Assembly: GCA_964538515.1 (NCBI GenBank)
Contig: CAZIEW010000022.1
Coordinates: forward strand, 3,046-67,045
DNA: 64,000 bases
Direction of reading: 5' to 3'
Source of the DNA: CALBZH01 sp964538515
GTDB lineage: Bacteria > Desulfobacterota > Syntrophobacteria > Syntrophobacterales > Syntrophobacteraceae
The notes under the pieces are model-generated. The model saw nothing but the letters and a program-made list of their open reading frames with translations. It was not told where the DNA came from and ran no database searches. Position 1 is the stretch's first letter. The number at the start of each line of letters is the position of its first letter. The translations under genes were made by a program, and so were the position numbers. Positions 43,420 to 52,285 of this stretch are shown here, piece after piece.

Positions 43420-44499
43420 GTGGCAACGGAAGCTCAATTGCGGGATTTTGGAAGACTGATCTGCTCAGTAGCCGCGGGCGCGCTCATGACCCGGGAGGAA
43501 GCCTGCGAGGCCTATCGTCAGGTGATTCTCAACGAGCAGCCGGAGCTTCAGCAGGGCGCTTTCCTCATGGCCCACCTGGCACGGGGGCCTTCGACGGAAG
43601 AGCTGTCCGGCGCCTGGGATGCGCTGGATCGTTACGATACGGCCAAGATCCACATCAACATCGAGGGAGCCGTCTGCGACATCGTCGGTACGGGATCCGA
43701 CCCGCTCAAGACGGTCAATTGCTCGTCACCCGCTGCCCTCATCGCGGCGGCATGCAGCCTCCCGGTCGCAAAGAAGGGGGCACGCCTGGTCACAGGCGTT
43801 TCTGGAGCTTCGGACATCTTCGAGATTCTCGGAATCGACCTCAACGCGCCCCTCTCACGGGCCGAGGCGTGTCTCAACGCCCATGGGATCTGCTATCTTC
43901 CCGGAGAGGCGTTTCTGCGCTCGGGGTGGGCGCGTCTCATCCGGTCGATGCGCTTCACCTCAGCGTTCAATATCATTGGACCCCTCACCATGCCCTGCGA
44001 GCAGACCAACCGCATCGTGATTGGAGGCTATTCGCCCCAGGTGTGCGACCAGCTGGCGGCCGTGCTCCGTGAAATCGGCATGAAGGGGGCACTGGCGCCC
44101 TACGGCATGGTGAACGGAACAGACTCGAGCCTTGGAATGGACGAGTTTTCCCTTTCGGGACCGACGCGCGTCGTCGAGCTGCGTGACGGCAAGATGGAAA
44201 CCTATGAGGTGACACCAGAGGATTTCGGTCTGAAGACCCTGCCGTTCCAGACGATTTCCAGCCTGGAAAGCGCTCAGGCTAACGCCCAATCGATTCTCGA
44301 TGTGCTGTCGGGGCATTACGACACACCGCTCGCCGACTTCTTCTGCATGAACGCTGCGGCCGCTCTCTACATTTCCGACGTTGCATCGAGCTACGCCGAA
44401 GGACTGACTCTAGCCCGCACGGCCCTTGCATCGGGAAAGGCCCTGCAGAAGCTGGAACAGCTCAAAACCGGTCAGGGTTGCCAACCGAAGAGCATATGA
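43420..44499 (+). CDS. TrpD-like phosphoribosyltransferase (anthranilate phosphoribosyltransferase family)
   Basis: This 359-residue protein has the TrpD fold. The PRPP site is DIVGTGSDPLKTVNCSSPAA. The next segment is AKKGARLVTGVSGASDIFEILG, where TrpD has KHGNRSVSSKSGSAD. A metal-binding D-E lies in MDEFSLSGPTRVVEL, as in TrpD. The anthranilate-pocket region differs: the arginine before FN in MRFTSAFNIIGPL sits two residues earlier than in RTIFN. The start is a GTG at 43420 preceded by AAGGAAGG. No tryptophan gene is nearby; it follows the zinc dehydrogenase. The substrate is probably not anthranilate, but that is an inference. Confidence 0.82.
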   Translation: MATEAQLRDFGRLICSVAAGALMTREEACEAYRQVILNEQPELQQGAFLMAHLARGPSTEELSGAWDALDRYDTAKIHINIEGAVCDIVGTGSDPLKTVNCSSPAALIAAACSLPVAKKGARLVTGVSGASDIFEILGIDLNAPLSRAEACLNAHGICYLPGEAFLRSGWARLIRSMRFTSAFNIIGPLTMPCEQTNRIVIGGYSPQVCDQLAAVLREIGMKGALAPYGMVNGTDSSLGMDEFSLSGPTRVVELRDGKMETYEVTPEDFGLKTLPFQTISSLESAQANAQSILDVLSGHYDTPLADFFCMNAAAALYISDVASSYAEGLTLARTALASGKALQKLEQLKTGQGCQPKSI

Positions 44500-44501
44500 G
44501 C

Positions 44502-46895
44502 TCAATGCCCGCTGATAGCCTGAGCTGCCCCGACAGGACCAGCGCCCACCGTGGAGGTACCTCCCGTAACGGATACCGTGAGATCATAGTGGCCTCGTGT
44601 GGGAGCGGTTGCGTTTCCACTGACCACGACGACGAGAATGTTGTCAGCGTCGGCGCCGGTTGTATAGGGAAGATCGAAAACCTTCAAGGTCGTTTTGGCG
44701 ACCCCGGCCCTGGAGGTGGTTCCTCCCGGCAGCACGGTTCCCGTGGCGTCGTACAACGTGATGCTCGGATCACGGATCGGTCCGGCTCGCCGGTCTGGCG
44801 TCACGGTGACGGTCAGATCCAGCCCGGCCTGAGTCGGATGGATCACGTATTCATGGTAATCGCCTGAGATCAGGATGTTTCCTTTGGTCTTGATGGTCTT
44901 CATGGGAGGGAAGTTCAAGAAGAAAGCAGAAGGGCGATCCGAGCCTGATGTGTTGGTGAAGAAGTAATTGGTGTCATGATGATACGGAGCCCGCAGCCAT
45001 GAATTGAGTCCACGACTGGCGATGGCTCCCCAAGCCTTCGCGGTGTTGTTGAGCCTGCCGGTCAAGTCCCATTCCGCAGCGACCTGTGCCCAAACGCCGT
45101 CAAAGAAGTCCGCTTCCCCATCCACATGTCCACCGGAAACGTCAAAGTAATTGAACGACTTGAAGACGTAGCCCATCGCGCTGATTCTGAGAACACGCGA
45201 GAGATCATGAAGATATGCCCCCCAGATCTCTCCTGTGTAGTGCTCCTCAGGGGTTTGGAGCGCAGACGAGTAGAGATTGACGTCATAGGGATACATTCGC
45301 GTGTTGTCCAAGTCCCTGAGATAGCCGACCGGATCCCAGGCCCAAGCCACGTCGCCAATATGCGGGTCTTTCGTGTACAGATAGGCAAACCAGTCCGAAT
45401 TGCCTTCTCCCATGGCCCGTCCATAATGGTCCACTGCGCCGCCGAATTGGTCGACATATCCCAGCCAATCCATCATGGCGTGCGCGTATTCATGGGCCGC
45501 AACATCCGCATCCAGGGCAAGGTCTTCGGATCCGGCAACGCACGTGTCTTCATTTCCAAACGCCATCGTGTATTCTGTGAATGAATCATACCAATAGGCA
45601 GCATTACATTGATCATAGTAATCGGTTGAATTAACCCATACTGTGGGACGAAATGATTTGAAATTTTCTATGTTGTTTATGGAAAACTTATTGATAATGT
45701 TAGAATTCCACCAGTCCCATAAGCCAGTCAATCGATAATAGGCATTCGTTGCATCAAATGATGATTTATCATCAGAATAAACCTCAGGATAGTACATAAA
45801 GCTAAATGTCGTGCTATTCCTTGGATCATTTCCATAATAGTCATATACATCCGAATGCTGTCCAAACAAATAGCCGCAATCCGCCGTTTCAAGGCATGTA
45901 TACATATACTTAAGCGTTGCGCTTCTTATTTTTGACGTATGCCAATCCTTATTGGTCGTATAGACTCTACCCACGCCATTCCTAACGGAGCGCCGCTGGT
46001 TGCCTTTGTACAGGATCTCGCCGTTTTCCGCATCCACGTGATACATCCACTGACCAAAGGGTTGCCGGGTGGGCAAGGAGACCTTCCAGACATACAAATA
46101 CTTATCCTGAAACTTCATGATTTCTTGCTGAGCCGACACGGTGCCGATGGCTCCCCCTTCCGGCAAGTCGGCCTGAAGATCCTTTTGAGCGATCTCTTTT
46201 GCCGTCTCCTCGGGGAGCGTGCTCTGATTGGACGGCTGGAGGGAGTCGACCAGGCTGTTCTGGACCATGGTAACCTCTCCACGCTTGTTCGCATGCACCA
46301 CCATGTAGGAATTGGCGACCGGGATACCGTTGTGCAGCTGCTGCATCCGAACGTGATTGCGCTCGGGCGTCTCGTTGACCCGGACGGTTCGGAGGTTGGA
46401 AAGGTCTTCTCTGACTCCCAGCACCTGGTGAGCATCGCGCAGGAACCCCCTGGCTACGGCTTCAGGACCGTCGGGGTACGCTTTCGAAACACCGTCGTGA
46501 AGCAGCCTTACCTGACCATTCTTCCTGCTGAATGTCGCTTTCCACTGAGTCCTCTGCTGGGCGTTGAGCGCATCCAATCCGCTCTTCGAACGAAGCAGTG
46601 CGGCTTCGCTGTCTTCTGATTCCAGGTGTCCGAGAATGCCGATCGCCGGCCTCCCCGCGGTTTGATCCATCTCCACATCTTCCGTCGCTTCGGCCCTCTT
46701 CGCTTCCGCCTCTTCCTCCATTTCGGAAGCTCGATTCACAAGCGTCCTGAGCTCTTGCTGCCCCCTCGGGGCTGCGCCCAGAGTCTCTGAGCCGGCATAC
46801 GCATAAGAGCTCACCAAGAGAGCCAGAGCGTACAGGGCCAAAAAAGACAAGACGGGAATTCCAGGCCATGGCGTTTTCAAACATCGACAAATCAT
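44502..46895 (-). CDS. Secreted zinc metalloprotease of the thermolysin/fungalysin type (M4/M36)
   Basis: This 797-residue protein has a signal peptide (PVLSFLALYALALLVSSYAYA), a FTP/PepSY-type propeptide and a catalytic domain with HEYAH (His468, His472) and the third zinc ligand in GEGNSDWF (Glu497). The spacing HExxH to Glu is 5 residues longer than in thermolysin and resembles fungalysin. The C-terminal part (ILISGDYHEYVIHPTQAGLDLTVTV) resembles a pre-peptidase/jelly-roll domain. ATG 46895 has GGGAGGAG upstream; the frame is open further upstream. The stretch 45560-45960 is markedly A+T-rich within an otherwise GC-rich gene. Likely role: extracellular protein degradation. Confidence 0.9.
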   Translation of the reverse strand: MICRCLKTPWPGIPVLSFLALYALALLVSSYAYAGSETLGAAPRGQQELRTLVNRASEMEEEAEAKRAEATEDVEMDQTAGRPAIGILGHLESEDSEAALLRSKSGLDALNAQQRTQWKATFSRKNGQVRLLHDGVSKAYPDGPEAVARGFLRDAHQVLGVREDLSNLRTVRVNETPERNHVRMQQLHNGIPVANSYMVVHANKRGEVTMVQNSLVDSLQPSNQSTLPEETAKEIAQKDLQADLPEGGAIGTVSAQQEIMKFQDKYLYVWKVSLPTRQPFGQWMYHVDAENGEILYKGNQRRSVRNGVGRVYTTNKDWHTSKIRSATLKYMYTCLETADCGYLFGQHSDVYDYYGNDPRNSTTFSFMYYPEVYSDDKSSFDATNAYYRLTGLWDWWNSNIINKFSINNIENFKSFRPTVWVNSTDYYDQCNAAYWYDSFTEYTMAFGNEDTCVAGSEDLALDADVAAHEYAHAMMDWLGYVDQFGGAVDHYGRAMGEGNSDWFAYLYTKDPHIGDVAWAWDPVGYLRDLDNTRMYPYDVNLYSSALQTPEEHYTGEIWGAYLHDLSRVLRISAMGYVFKSFNYFDVSGGHVDGEADFFDGVWAQVAAEWDLTGRLNNTAKAWGAIASRGLNSWLRAPYHHDTNYFFTNTSGSDRPSAFFLNFPPMKTIKTKGNILISGDYHEYVIHPTQAGLDLTVTVTPDRRAGPIRDPSITLYDATGTVLPGGTTSRAGVAKTTLKVFDLPYTTGADADNILVVVVSGNATAPTRGHYDLTVSVTGGTSTVGAGPVGAAQAISGH

Positions 46896-47217
46896 GGTGC
46901 TCCTCCCTGTGGTCCCTATGGTTCCACTGCAGCGGTATACGAGCCGCTCAAGCAAGCAACTATGGTGCCACATCCAAGCTCGGTTCGATCCAAATCGAAG
47001 CACTGGAACCGCTGCGCAGAGTGCCCCATTGCCCTTCCATGGGAAACGCCGGTCAGCCCTCAAACACAGCAATCTACCCTATCGCAATCTCCTCGAGGAT
47101 TCATGAGAATGGATTTGAGGTCAGTCAGAGGGTCTCGGGCTTGCCTTTGGGAAAAAAGAGGAGTCTTAAGAAAGCATAAGCGGCTGGTGAACCGGGAGAG
47201 CTCGCTCTCCCCAAGAG
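46896..47217. other. Promoter region of the protease gene; no gene seen
   Basis: This 322-base spacer precedes the protease gene and follows the ThiS/MoaD-like gene, both on the minus strand. Frames through it are shadows without RBS. No convincing promoter or terminator was found. Confidence 0.45.
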
Positions 47218-47457
47218 CTATCCGCCTCCTACGGCCGGAAAAAACGCGACCCGATCATCGGCCCCAAGACAGGCATCCCAGCGAGTGGCGACGCCATTGA
47301 CCATGATCACCCGGACCTCGTCCTCGGGGATTCCGAGACGCATCGCAACATCACGTACGCATGACCCCGGTGTCATCTCGATCGCAATCCCCACTCCGGC
47401 ATCATACCCACTGACAAATCGTCTTAATGTTGCTGCCAAGAACACCTTGAGGGCCAT
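47218..47457 (-). CDS. ThiS/MoaD-like ubiquitin-fold protein
   Basis: This 79-residue protein has the beta-grasp pattern MALKVFLAATLRRFV, then EDEVRVIMVNGVATRWDACLGADDRVAFFPAVGGG. The C-terminus ends G-G-G; ThiS and MoaD end in exactly two glycines, so a third would have to be tolerated or trimmed. Such proteins carry sulfur as C-terminal thiocarboxylates for thiamine, molybdopterin or tungstopterin synthesis. Neither MoaE nor ThiF is next to it. The start ATG has no strong RBS. It lies 144 bases after minE. Confidence 0.7.
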   Translation of the reverse strand: MALKVFLAATLRRFVSGYDAGVGIAIEMTPGSCVRDVAMRLGIPEDEVRVIMVNGVATRWDACLGADDRVAFFPAVGGG

Positions 47458-47601
47458 GGTATCATTCTTTGATCAGGTTCATCGGCTCACTGTATCAGTT
47501 GAAAAAGGGACGAATATTGTCACGTCCACAACGACGGTTTCGGTCCCATGACGATTCCTATTCGACTTCGATCGTGTGGGGATGAGCCCCCAGCGGCTGC
47601 G

Positions 47602-47877
47602 TCAGGCAGGCTGACCGGCTCGTCGTCGGTAGACCCGCTTGATTTGCACGTTCGAGACCAGCGCCACGTATTCCTTACCCTTCTCGAAATCCACGCGAAT
47701 GGAATCCTGGTCGATTTCCATGTAGCGGGAGAGCACCTTAAGAATGTCGTTTTTGAGGTTTTCAAGGATGTCCGGCTCGATGTCCATGCGATCGTGCATC
47801 AGGACCACCTGCATCCTTTTCTTCGCTTCCTGGCCGCTCGGCTTTTCGCCGAAGAAACGTCGAATCGCGCTCAGCAT
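47602..47877 (-). CDS. minE: Cell division topological specificity factor MinE
   Basis: This 91-residue protein shows MinE features: an N-terminal amphipathic segment MLSAIRRFFG, the MinD-binding helix KKRMQVVLMHDR and the topological domain LKNDILKVLSRYMEIDQDSIRVDFEK. It is the last gene of minCDE, 15 bases after minD. It stimulates MinD ATPase and restricts the MinCD inhibitor to the cell poles. Confidence 0.95.
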   Translation of the reverse strand: MLSAIRRFFGEKPSGQEAKKRMQVVLMHDRMDIEPDILENLKNDILKVLSRYMEIDQDSIRVDFEKGKEYVALVSNVQIKRVYRRRAGQPA

Positions 47878-47892
47878 TGCTCGTCCTCCTCG

Positions 47893-48684
47893 TCAACCTC
47901 TGAAGAACCGTTTCATGCGGCCCAGCAGTCCGTCTTCCTGGTCGTCGTCAAAGGGAATATTCTCCCCGTTCAAGCGCCTGGCAATCTTCTTGAACGCCTG
48001 GCCCGCCCGGCTGTTCTTTTCGTGCACCAGAGGAGTCCCGCGGTTGGTGGAGATCACAACCTCCTCGCTTTCAGGCACCACCCCAAGCAACGGAATGGAC
48101 AGGAGTGACACGATGTCCCCCGTGGACATCATGTCTCCGCGTTTCACCATCTTATGGTTAAGTCGGTTTACGATGAGATGCACGTCTTTCAGGAGGTTGG
48201 CTTCCAGCAACCCAATGACGCGGTCGGCATCCCGAATGGCCGAAACCTCCGGGGTGGTCACCACGATGGCGGTAGTTGCCCCGGCCACCGCCATCTTGAA
48301 ACCGCGCTCGATTCCCGCCGGACAGTCGATGAGCACGAAATCGAATTCCTCAGCCAGCTCCTTACAAAGATCTACCATTTCCTCGGGCTTGACGGCATCT
48401 TTTTCACGGGTTTGAGCAGCCGGAATGACGAAAAGGTTGCTCACCTTGCGGTCCCGGATCATCGCCTGCTCTTTTCGACACTTGCCTTCCACGATATCCA
48501 CGAGATTATAGACTATACGGTTTTCCAGGCCCATCACCACATCGAGGTTGCGCAGGCCTATGTCCGCGTCGATCATGACGACGCTGTGCTTGTCCTTGGC
48601 CAGAACCGTCCCCAAATTGGCCACCGTCGTCGTCTTGCCGACGCCTCCCTTTCCGGATGTCACGACAATGATTTTCCCCGCCAT
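47893..48684 (-). CDS. minD: Septum site-determining ATPase MinD
   Basis: This 263-residue ParA-family ATPase has the deviant Walker A SGKGGVGKTT (10-19), the Asp of VMIDADIGLRNLDVVMG and the C-terminal amphipathic membrane helix (GLLGRMKRFFRG). It binds the inner membrane in the ATP form and recruits MinC. It lies 36 bases after minC and 15 bases before minE. Confidence 0.96.
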   Translation of the reverse strand: MAGKIIVVTSGKGGVGKTTTVANLGTVLAKDKHSVVMIDADIGLRNLDVVMGLENRIVYNLVDIVEGKCRKEQAMIRDRKVSNLFVIPAAQTREKDAVKPEEMVDLCKELAEEFDFVLIDCPAGIERGFKMAVAGATTAIVVTTPEVSAIRDADRVIGLLEANLLKDVHLIVNRLNHKMVKRGDMMSTGDIVSLLSIPLLGVVPESEEVVISTNRGTPLVHEKNSRAGQAFKKIARRLNGENIPFDDDQEDGLLGRMKRFFRG

Positions 48685-48720
48685 AGCGATCCAAACCTGT
48701 GTTGAAGGTTATGTTGCCGG

Positions 48721-49392
48721 TCACATGGTAACGACCTCGATCCGATTCTTTTGGATTTCAGCTATCTCATAGCGCTTCACGGTTCGCCGGTCTCCCTTGC
48801 CCGGCACAGCTACGAGGTCTGCGATCCGGATCTGGCTGGGCTCGATACTCAACGCCCAAATCTTCGCCGAGCGATCCCCCAAGGCGCCCGCATGCGCGAT
48901 GCCGCGCAGATTCCCAAACACGATCACGTCCCCCACTGCCAGGATTTCAGCCCCCGGGTTCACATCCCCCAGCACCACGCAATCCCCAGGCGATTCAATG
49001 CGCACCCCGGACCGACAAGTCGTGCGAATGACGACCGCGGCGTCCTCCGCGAACGCGCAGGTCTCCGGATCCGGTTGACGGGGCTTCGGAGGCGCAACGA
49101 CCTTGGTGGGCTGCAGGTAGAAGGTCACATCCTCCGCCAGCATGACTTCCATCACTTGGACCTTGGCCTTTTCCAGGAGAAGTCGGTACAGGGCAGCGAC
49201 TTCATCCGATGCCAGGGGACGTCCCCGGAGATCCAGCGTCATCTCAGAGCATGAGAAAAAGTCCCGTGTGGTCTTGAGCCGATGGTCCACATCCTCCATG
49301 ATCGACTGAAACGACGCCAAGGGATGCGGAACGAGCATCAATCCATCACGGTTGGCCTTAATTTGAAGGGGAATCGCCTTTTCCTGTTCCAT
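48721..49392 (-). CDS. minC: Septum site-determining protein MinC
   Basis: This 223-residue protein has an N-terminal FtsZ-inhibiting domain and a C-terminal beta-helix domain with DCVVLGDVNPGAEILAVGDVIVFGNLRGIAHAGA. It blocks FtsZ assembly away from midcell. It is the first gene of minCDE. The start at 49392 is the first ATG of the frame. Confidence 0.94.
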   Translation of the reverse strand: MEQEKAIPLQIKANRDGLMLVPHPLASFQSIMEDVDHRLKTTRDFFSCSEMTLDLRGRPLASDEVAALYRLLLEKAKVQVMEVMLAEDVTFYLQPTKVVAPPKPRQPDPETCAFAEDAAVVIRTTCRSGVRIESPGDCVVLGDVNPGAEILAVGDVIVFGNLRGIAHAGALGDRSAKIWALSIEPSQIRIADLVAVPGKGDRRTVKRYEIAEIQKNRIEVVTM

Positions 49393-49456
49393 AGGGCTTG
49401 TCTGGTCTTAACCTTCCATTGTCGCCGGAGGACACGTGATCGACCCTGCAACCTGA

Positions 49457-50065
49457 TCAGGGAAGCACCCACTGCCGAAGCTCATCCCAATTGCAGATCC
49501 GTGGAAATTCCTCCTCGGGAAGCCCCCGATTCCAAGGCTGATCGAACAGCAGCGGCTGAATCCCCTGCCCCGACAGAAAGCGGCAGGTCTCGAGCCGGTC
49601 TTCGACAAAGAATCGAACATCCAAATCCCTCAGTATTTGGAGCTTCGCCTCGGGCGCGCCTGTGGCGATCACCTGAATGCGGTCCGCCGTGACATCCGGG
49701 AGTGTCTGCTCCAGCCACTGGGTGATAGACTCCGGCCAGATGCGAGCCGTGACAAAGCGCAACGGCCCGCGCTGAGCCAGCTCCGTCAGGACCTCCGGCG
49801 CGCCTTCCATCGGCGGCACCGTCAAGGTGTGCTCGTCATCAAGAGTCAGGCAAATCAGCTCGTCCAAGACGCTTCGGTCAAGATCAAGACACTCGTAAAG
49901 GTTATAGCAGCGTAAGTCCTCCATGCTGAGCCCGTCGATTCCGAAGCGGTCGCGCGCCAGCCGCAAGAAGACCTGCATCGTGTCGGCCACCACCCCGTCA
50001 ATGTCGAAGGCCAGCCTTCCGGGCTCGATAAAACCGTTGAGCTCAAGCGTTTCCGTTATCGTCAT
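49457..50065 (-). CDS. HAD-superfamily phosphatase, 5'-nucleotidase-like
   Basis: This 202-residue protein has HAD motif I as FDIDGVVADT (nucleophile D21, D23), a cap region after it, and later motifs FVTARIW and FFVEDRLE. It resembles the deoxyribonucleotidase (NT5C-like) and phosphoglycolate-type HAD enzymes of bacteria. The substrate is not evident. Its start overlaps the stop of the CoA-transferase/GNAT gene (ATGA 50062-50065), so translation is coupled. Confidence 0.83.
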   Translation of the reverse strand: MTITETLELNGFIEPGRLAFDIDGVVADTMQVFLRLARDRFGIDGLSMEDLRCYNLYECLDLDRSVLDELICLTLDDEHTLTVPPMEGAPEVLTELAQRGPLRFVTARIWPESITQWLEQTLPDVTADRIQVIATGAPEAKLQILRDLDVRFFVEDRLETCRFLSGQGIQPLLFDQPWNRGLPEEEFPRICNWDELRQWVLP

Positions 50066-51966
50066 GAACAGTCATCCGTGAGACAGGTCTGCGCCGGCTC
50101 GTCGAACCGGAACTCGATTTCGTAAATGCCGTCCGAAAAGTGCGTGCGAACGACGTAGCCAACCCGGTGGAACATGGACAGCATGCGCCGATTGGCCCCG
50201 AGCACATAGGCCGTAAATCCGCTGATTCCCTTGCTCTTCGCGATTTCACACAGGTAATGCACCAGAAATGTCCCGATGCCGAACCGCTGCCATTCGGCAC
50301 GCACGGCGAAATCCACTTCCGCCATGTTGGTCTTCAAATCAAGAATATAGCGACTCAGCGCGATGATGGTCTCATTGCCCACATCCCCGATCACCCCGAC
50401 AATGGCCATTTCGTGCTCGTAATCGATGTTGCACATCGCCTGGGTGTTGCGATGCGGAAAAACCTTCATGGCGGACAGGAACCGATAGTAGATGTCCTGG
50501 TCGGGCAGCGTGTAGAAAAACTCCTGGACCGCCCGCTCGTCCGTGGGCTTGATGGGCCGGAACAGGACCTCCTGGTCGTTCCCCAGCACCTGCCGCACTT
50601 CCCACTGACCCGGATAGAGCGGCTCGAAGATCGGAGGCAGAATCTGGTCCTGATACACGTAGCGGAGGGTCTTCGCTTCCGCCAGCAGCCGCTCCCGGAA
50701 TTTCGGATGGGCGATGTTGATGAGCGCCAGCGCGCGCTCTCGAATCGTCTTCCCGTGCAGGTAGGCGATGCCGAATTCCGTCACGACATAGCGCACGACA
50801 CTCCTTGAGCTCACCACGCCGGCCCCCTGGGTGAGGTGACTCACGATGCGCGATTTTCGCCCATCGGAGCTGGTCGACGGGAGCACCACGATGCTCTTCC
50901 CCTTCGCCGCGCTGGAGGCACCGTGCACGAAGTCGACATAGCCCCCGATCCCGCTGAAAACCTTGTGGCCGATGGAATCGGCGCAGATCTGACCGCTCAA
51001 GTCGATCTCGAGGGCCGAGTTGATCGCGACCATCTGCTCGTTCTGGCTGATCAGCCGCCGATCGTTCACATACTCGATCGGATAGACCTCCACCTCGGGA
51101 TTGTTGTGGACGAAATCGTAAAGCTCCCTGCTCCCCATGACCGAGCTCACCACGATCTTGCCCGGATGGATCTTTTTTTTGCGCCCCGTAATCACCCCTT
51201 TACGGATCAGATAAAGGTGTGCGTCGGTGATGACCTCGCTGTGGATGCCCAAGTCCTTCTTGCCCTCCAGAAATCGGAGGACCGAGTTCGCCACGCGGCC
51301 GAACCCCACCTGCAGGGTCGCGCCGTCGTCCACCAACTGCGCAACGTATTTCGCAATGCGCTCGGCCACCGCGCTGCGCTCTCGGTGGACGATCTCGAGA
51401 AGAGGCTCCTCGTGCTCGACGAAATGTTGAATCTCGGCCACGTGCAGAAACGTGTCCCCCAAAACGCGCGGCATCTGGCTGTTGACCTGGGCCACCACGA
51501 GGCGCGCCGAGGTGGCCGCCGCCTTGTTGATGTCCACGCCGACGCCGAGCGAGCAGAATCCGTGCTCATCCGGCGGGGACACCTGAATGAGACAGACATC
51601 CAGCGCCCAGGTGTTCTCCTCCCGAAACAGCCGGGGAATACTTGACGACGGGATGGGGATGTAGTCCGCCAGCCCCTGGTTGACCGCCCGCCTGGTCTTC
51701 GGACCCACGAAAAAAGTCTTGAGCCGACACCGGGAAGCGTACACCCCCCACTCCTGCGGAAGCGCCCCCAAGGACAGGTGCTGGACCAGCTCGAGATCCT
51801 GGTAAGATTCGAGCATCCCCACCAGGGCGCGCACCAGGTGCTGCGGCTCGGAGCAGCCCGAACCGATGTAGATGCGGTTTCCGTTCTGGATCACAGACCG
51901 CAGCACGGCGTCCGCATCGTTCAGACGGTCTCGGTACAAGGCTTCCCAGTTGGTGTCAAACAGCAT
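50062..51966 (-). CDS. Acetyl-CoA hydrolase/CoA-transferase fused to a GNAT acetyltransferase
   Basis: This 634-residue protein begins with an acetyl-CoA hydrolase/transferase (Cat1/4-hydroxybutyrate CoA-transferase type) domain at about 1-430. It shows IYIGSGCSEPQHLVRAL, SPPDEHGFCSLGVGVDINKAA, SGIGGYVDFVHGASSAAKGKSI and VRYVVTEFGIAYLHGKTIRERA. A GNAT domain follows at about 460-610 with the acetyl-CoA-binding loop WQRFGIGTFLVHYL. The fusion is known from Desulfobacterota and relatives. It probably handles acetyl- or other acyl-CoA in fermentation or syntrophy; the GNAT part may acetylate the transferase or another protein. The HAD gene overlaps its end. Confidence 0.92.
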   Translation of the reverse strand: MLFDTNWEALYRDRLNDADAVLRSVIQNGNRIYIGSGCSEPQHLVRALVGMLESYQDLELVQHLSLGALPQEWGVYASRCRLKTFFVGPKTRRAVNQGLADYIPIPSSSIPRLFREENTWALDVCLIQVSPPDEHGFCSLGVGVDINKAAATSARLVVAQVNSQMPRVLGDTFLHVAEIQHFVEHEEPLLEIVHRERSAVAERIAKYVAQLVDDGATLQVGFGRVANSVLRFLEGKKDLGIHSEVITDAHLYLIRKGVITGRKKKIHPGKIVVSSVMGSRELYDFVHNNPEVEVYPIEYVNDRRLISQNEQMVAINSALEIDLSGQICADSIGHKVFSGIGGYVDFVHGASSAAKGKSIVVLPSTSSDGRKSRIVSHLTQGAGVVSSRSVVRYVVTEFGIAYLHGKTIRERALALINIAHPKFRERLLAEAKTLRYVYQDQILPPIFEPLYPGQWEVRQVLGNDQEVLFRPIKPTDERAVQEFFYTLPDQDIYYRFLSAMKVFPHRNTQAMCNIDYEHEMAIVGVIGDVGNETIIALSRYILDLKTNMAEVDFAVRAEWQRFGIGTFLVHYLCEIAKSKGISGFTAYVLGANRRMLSMFHRVGYVVRTHFSDGIYEIEFRFDEPAQTCLTDDCS

Positions 51967-52285
51967 CGTTCAATGGCCTTGGTGATGCGCCGGGTTGGAA
52001 GTCGGGATCAGCGGATTTGGAGCTATGATCAGTGGCTACTATTATACTGGAACGGACTCTTTTTCAACTCTCGACTCCTCACACCAGACACGGATGAATA
52101 CGGAGGACAAACACGGGTGGACACGGATCTTGCCGGCCGAATCAGCTTGGATGGTCGCCATGGGCCACTCAAGGTTATCTTTGCAAGGCCACGACTGTCA
52201 TTCGTGTGCCCTCACCCGATTGGTTTCCTTCCGTGTTGATCCGTATCCAGCCGTGTCTCGTAGTCTGCCGACGGCAAGGGCCGGC
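51967..52285. other. Spacer holding the second ACACGGAT element
   Basis: These 319 bases separate the CoA-transferase fusion gene from the 123-residue conserved gene. Apart from the repeat described at 52085-52260 I see no gene. The CoA-transferase promoter should be here but was not found. Confidence 0.5.
52085..52260. repeat. Inverted repeat element of ACACGGAT units (copy 2)
   Basis: The left arm (ccagacacggatgaatacgg, 52085 onward, then acacgggtggacacgga) pairs with the right arm ending ccgtgtctcg at 52260, with more mismatches than copy 1. The units ACACGGAT, ATACGG and their complements are shared with the element at 23168-23336, and arms and total length are similar. The element fills the middle of a spacer. 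Confidence 0.7.
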
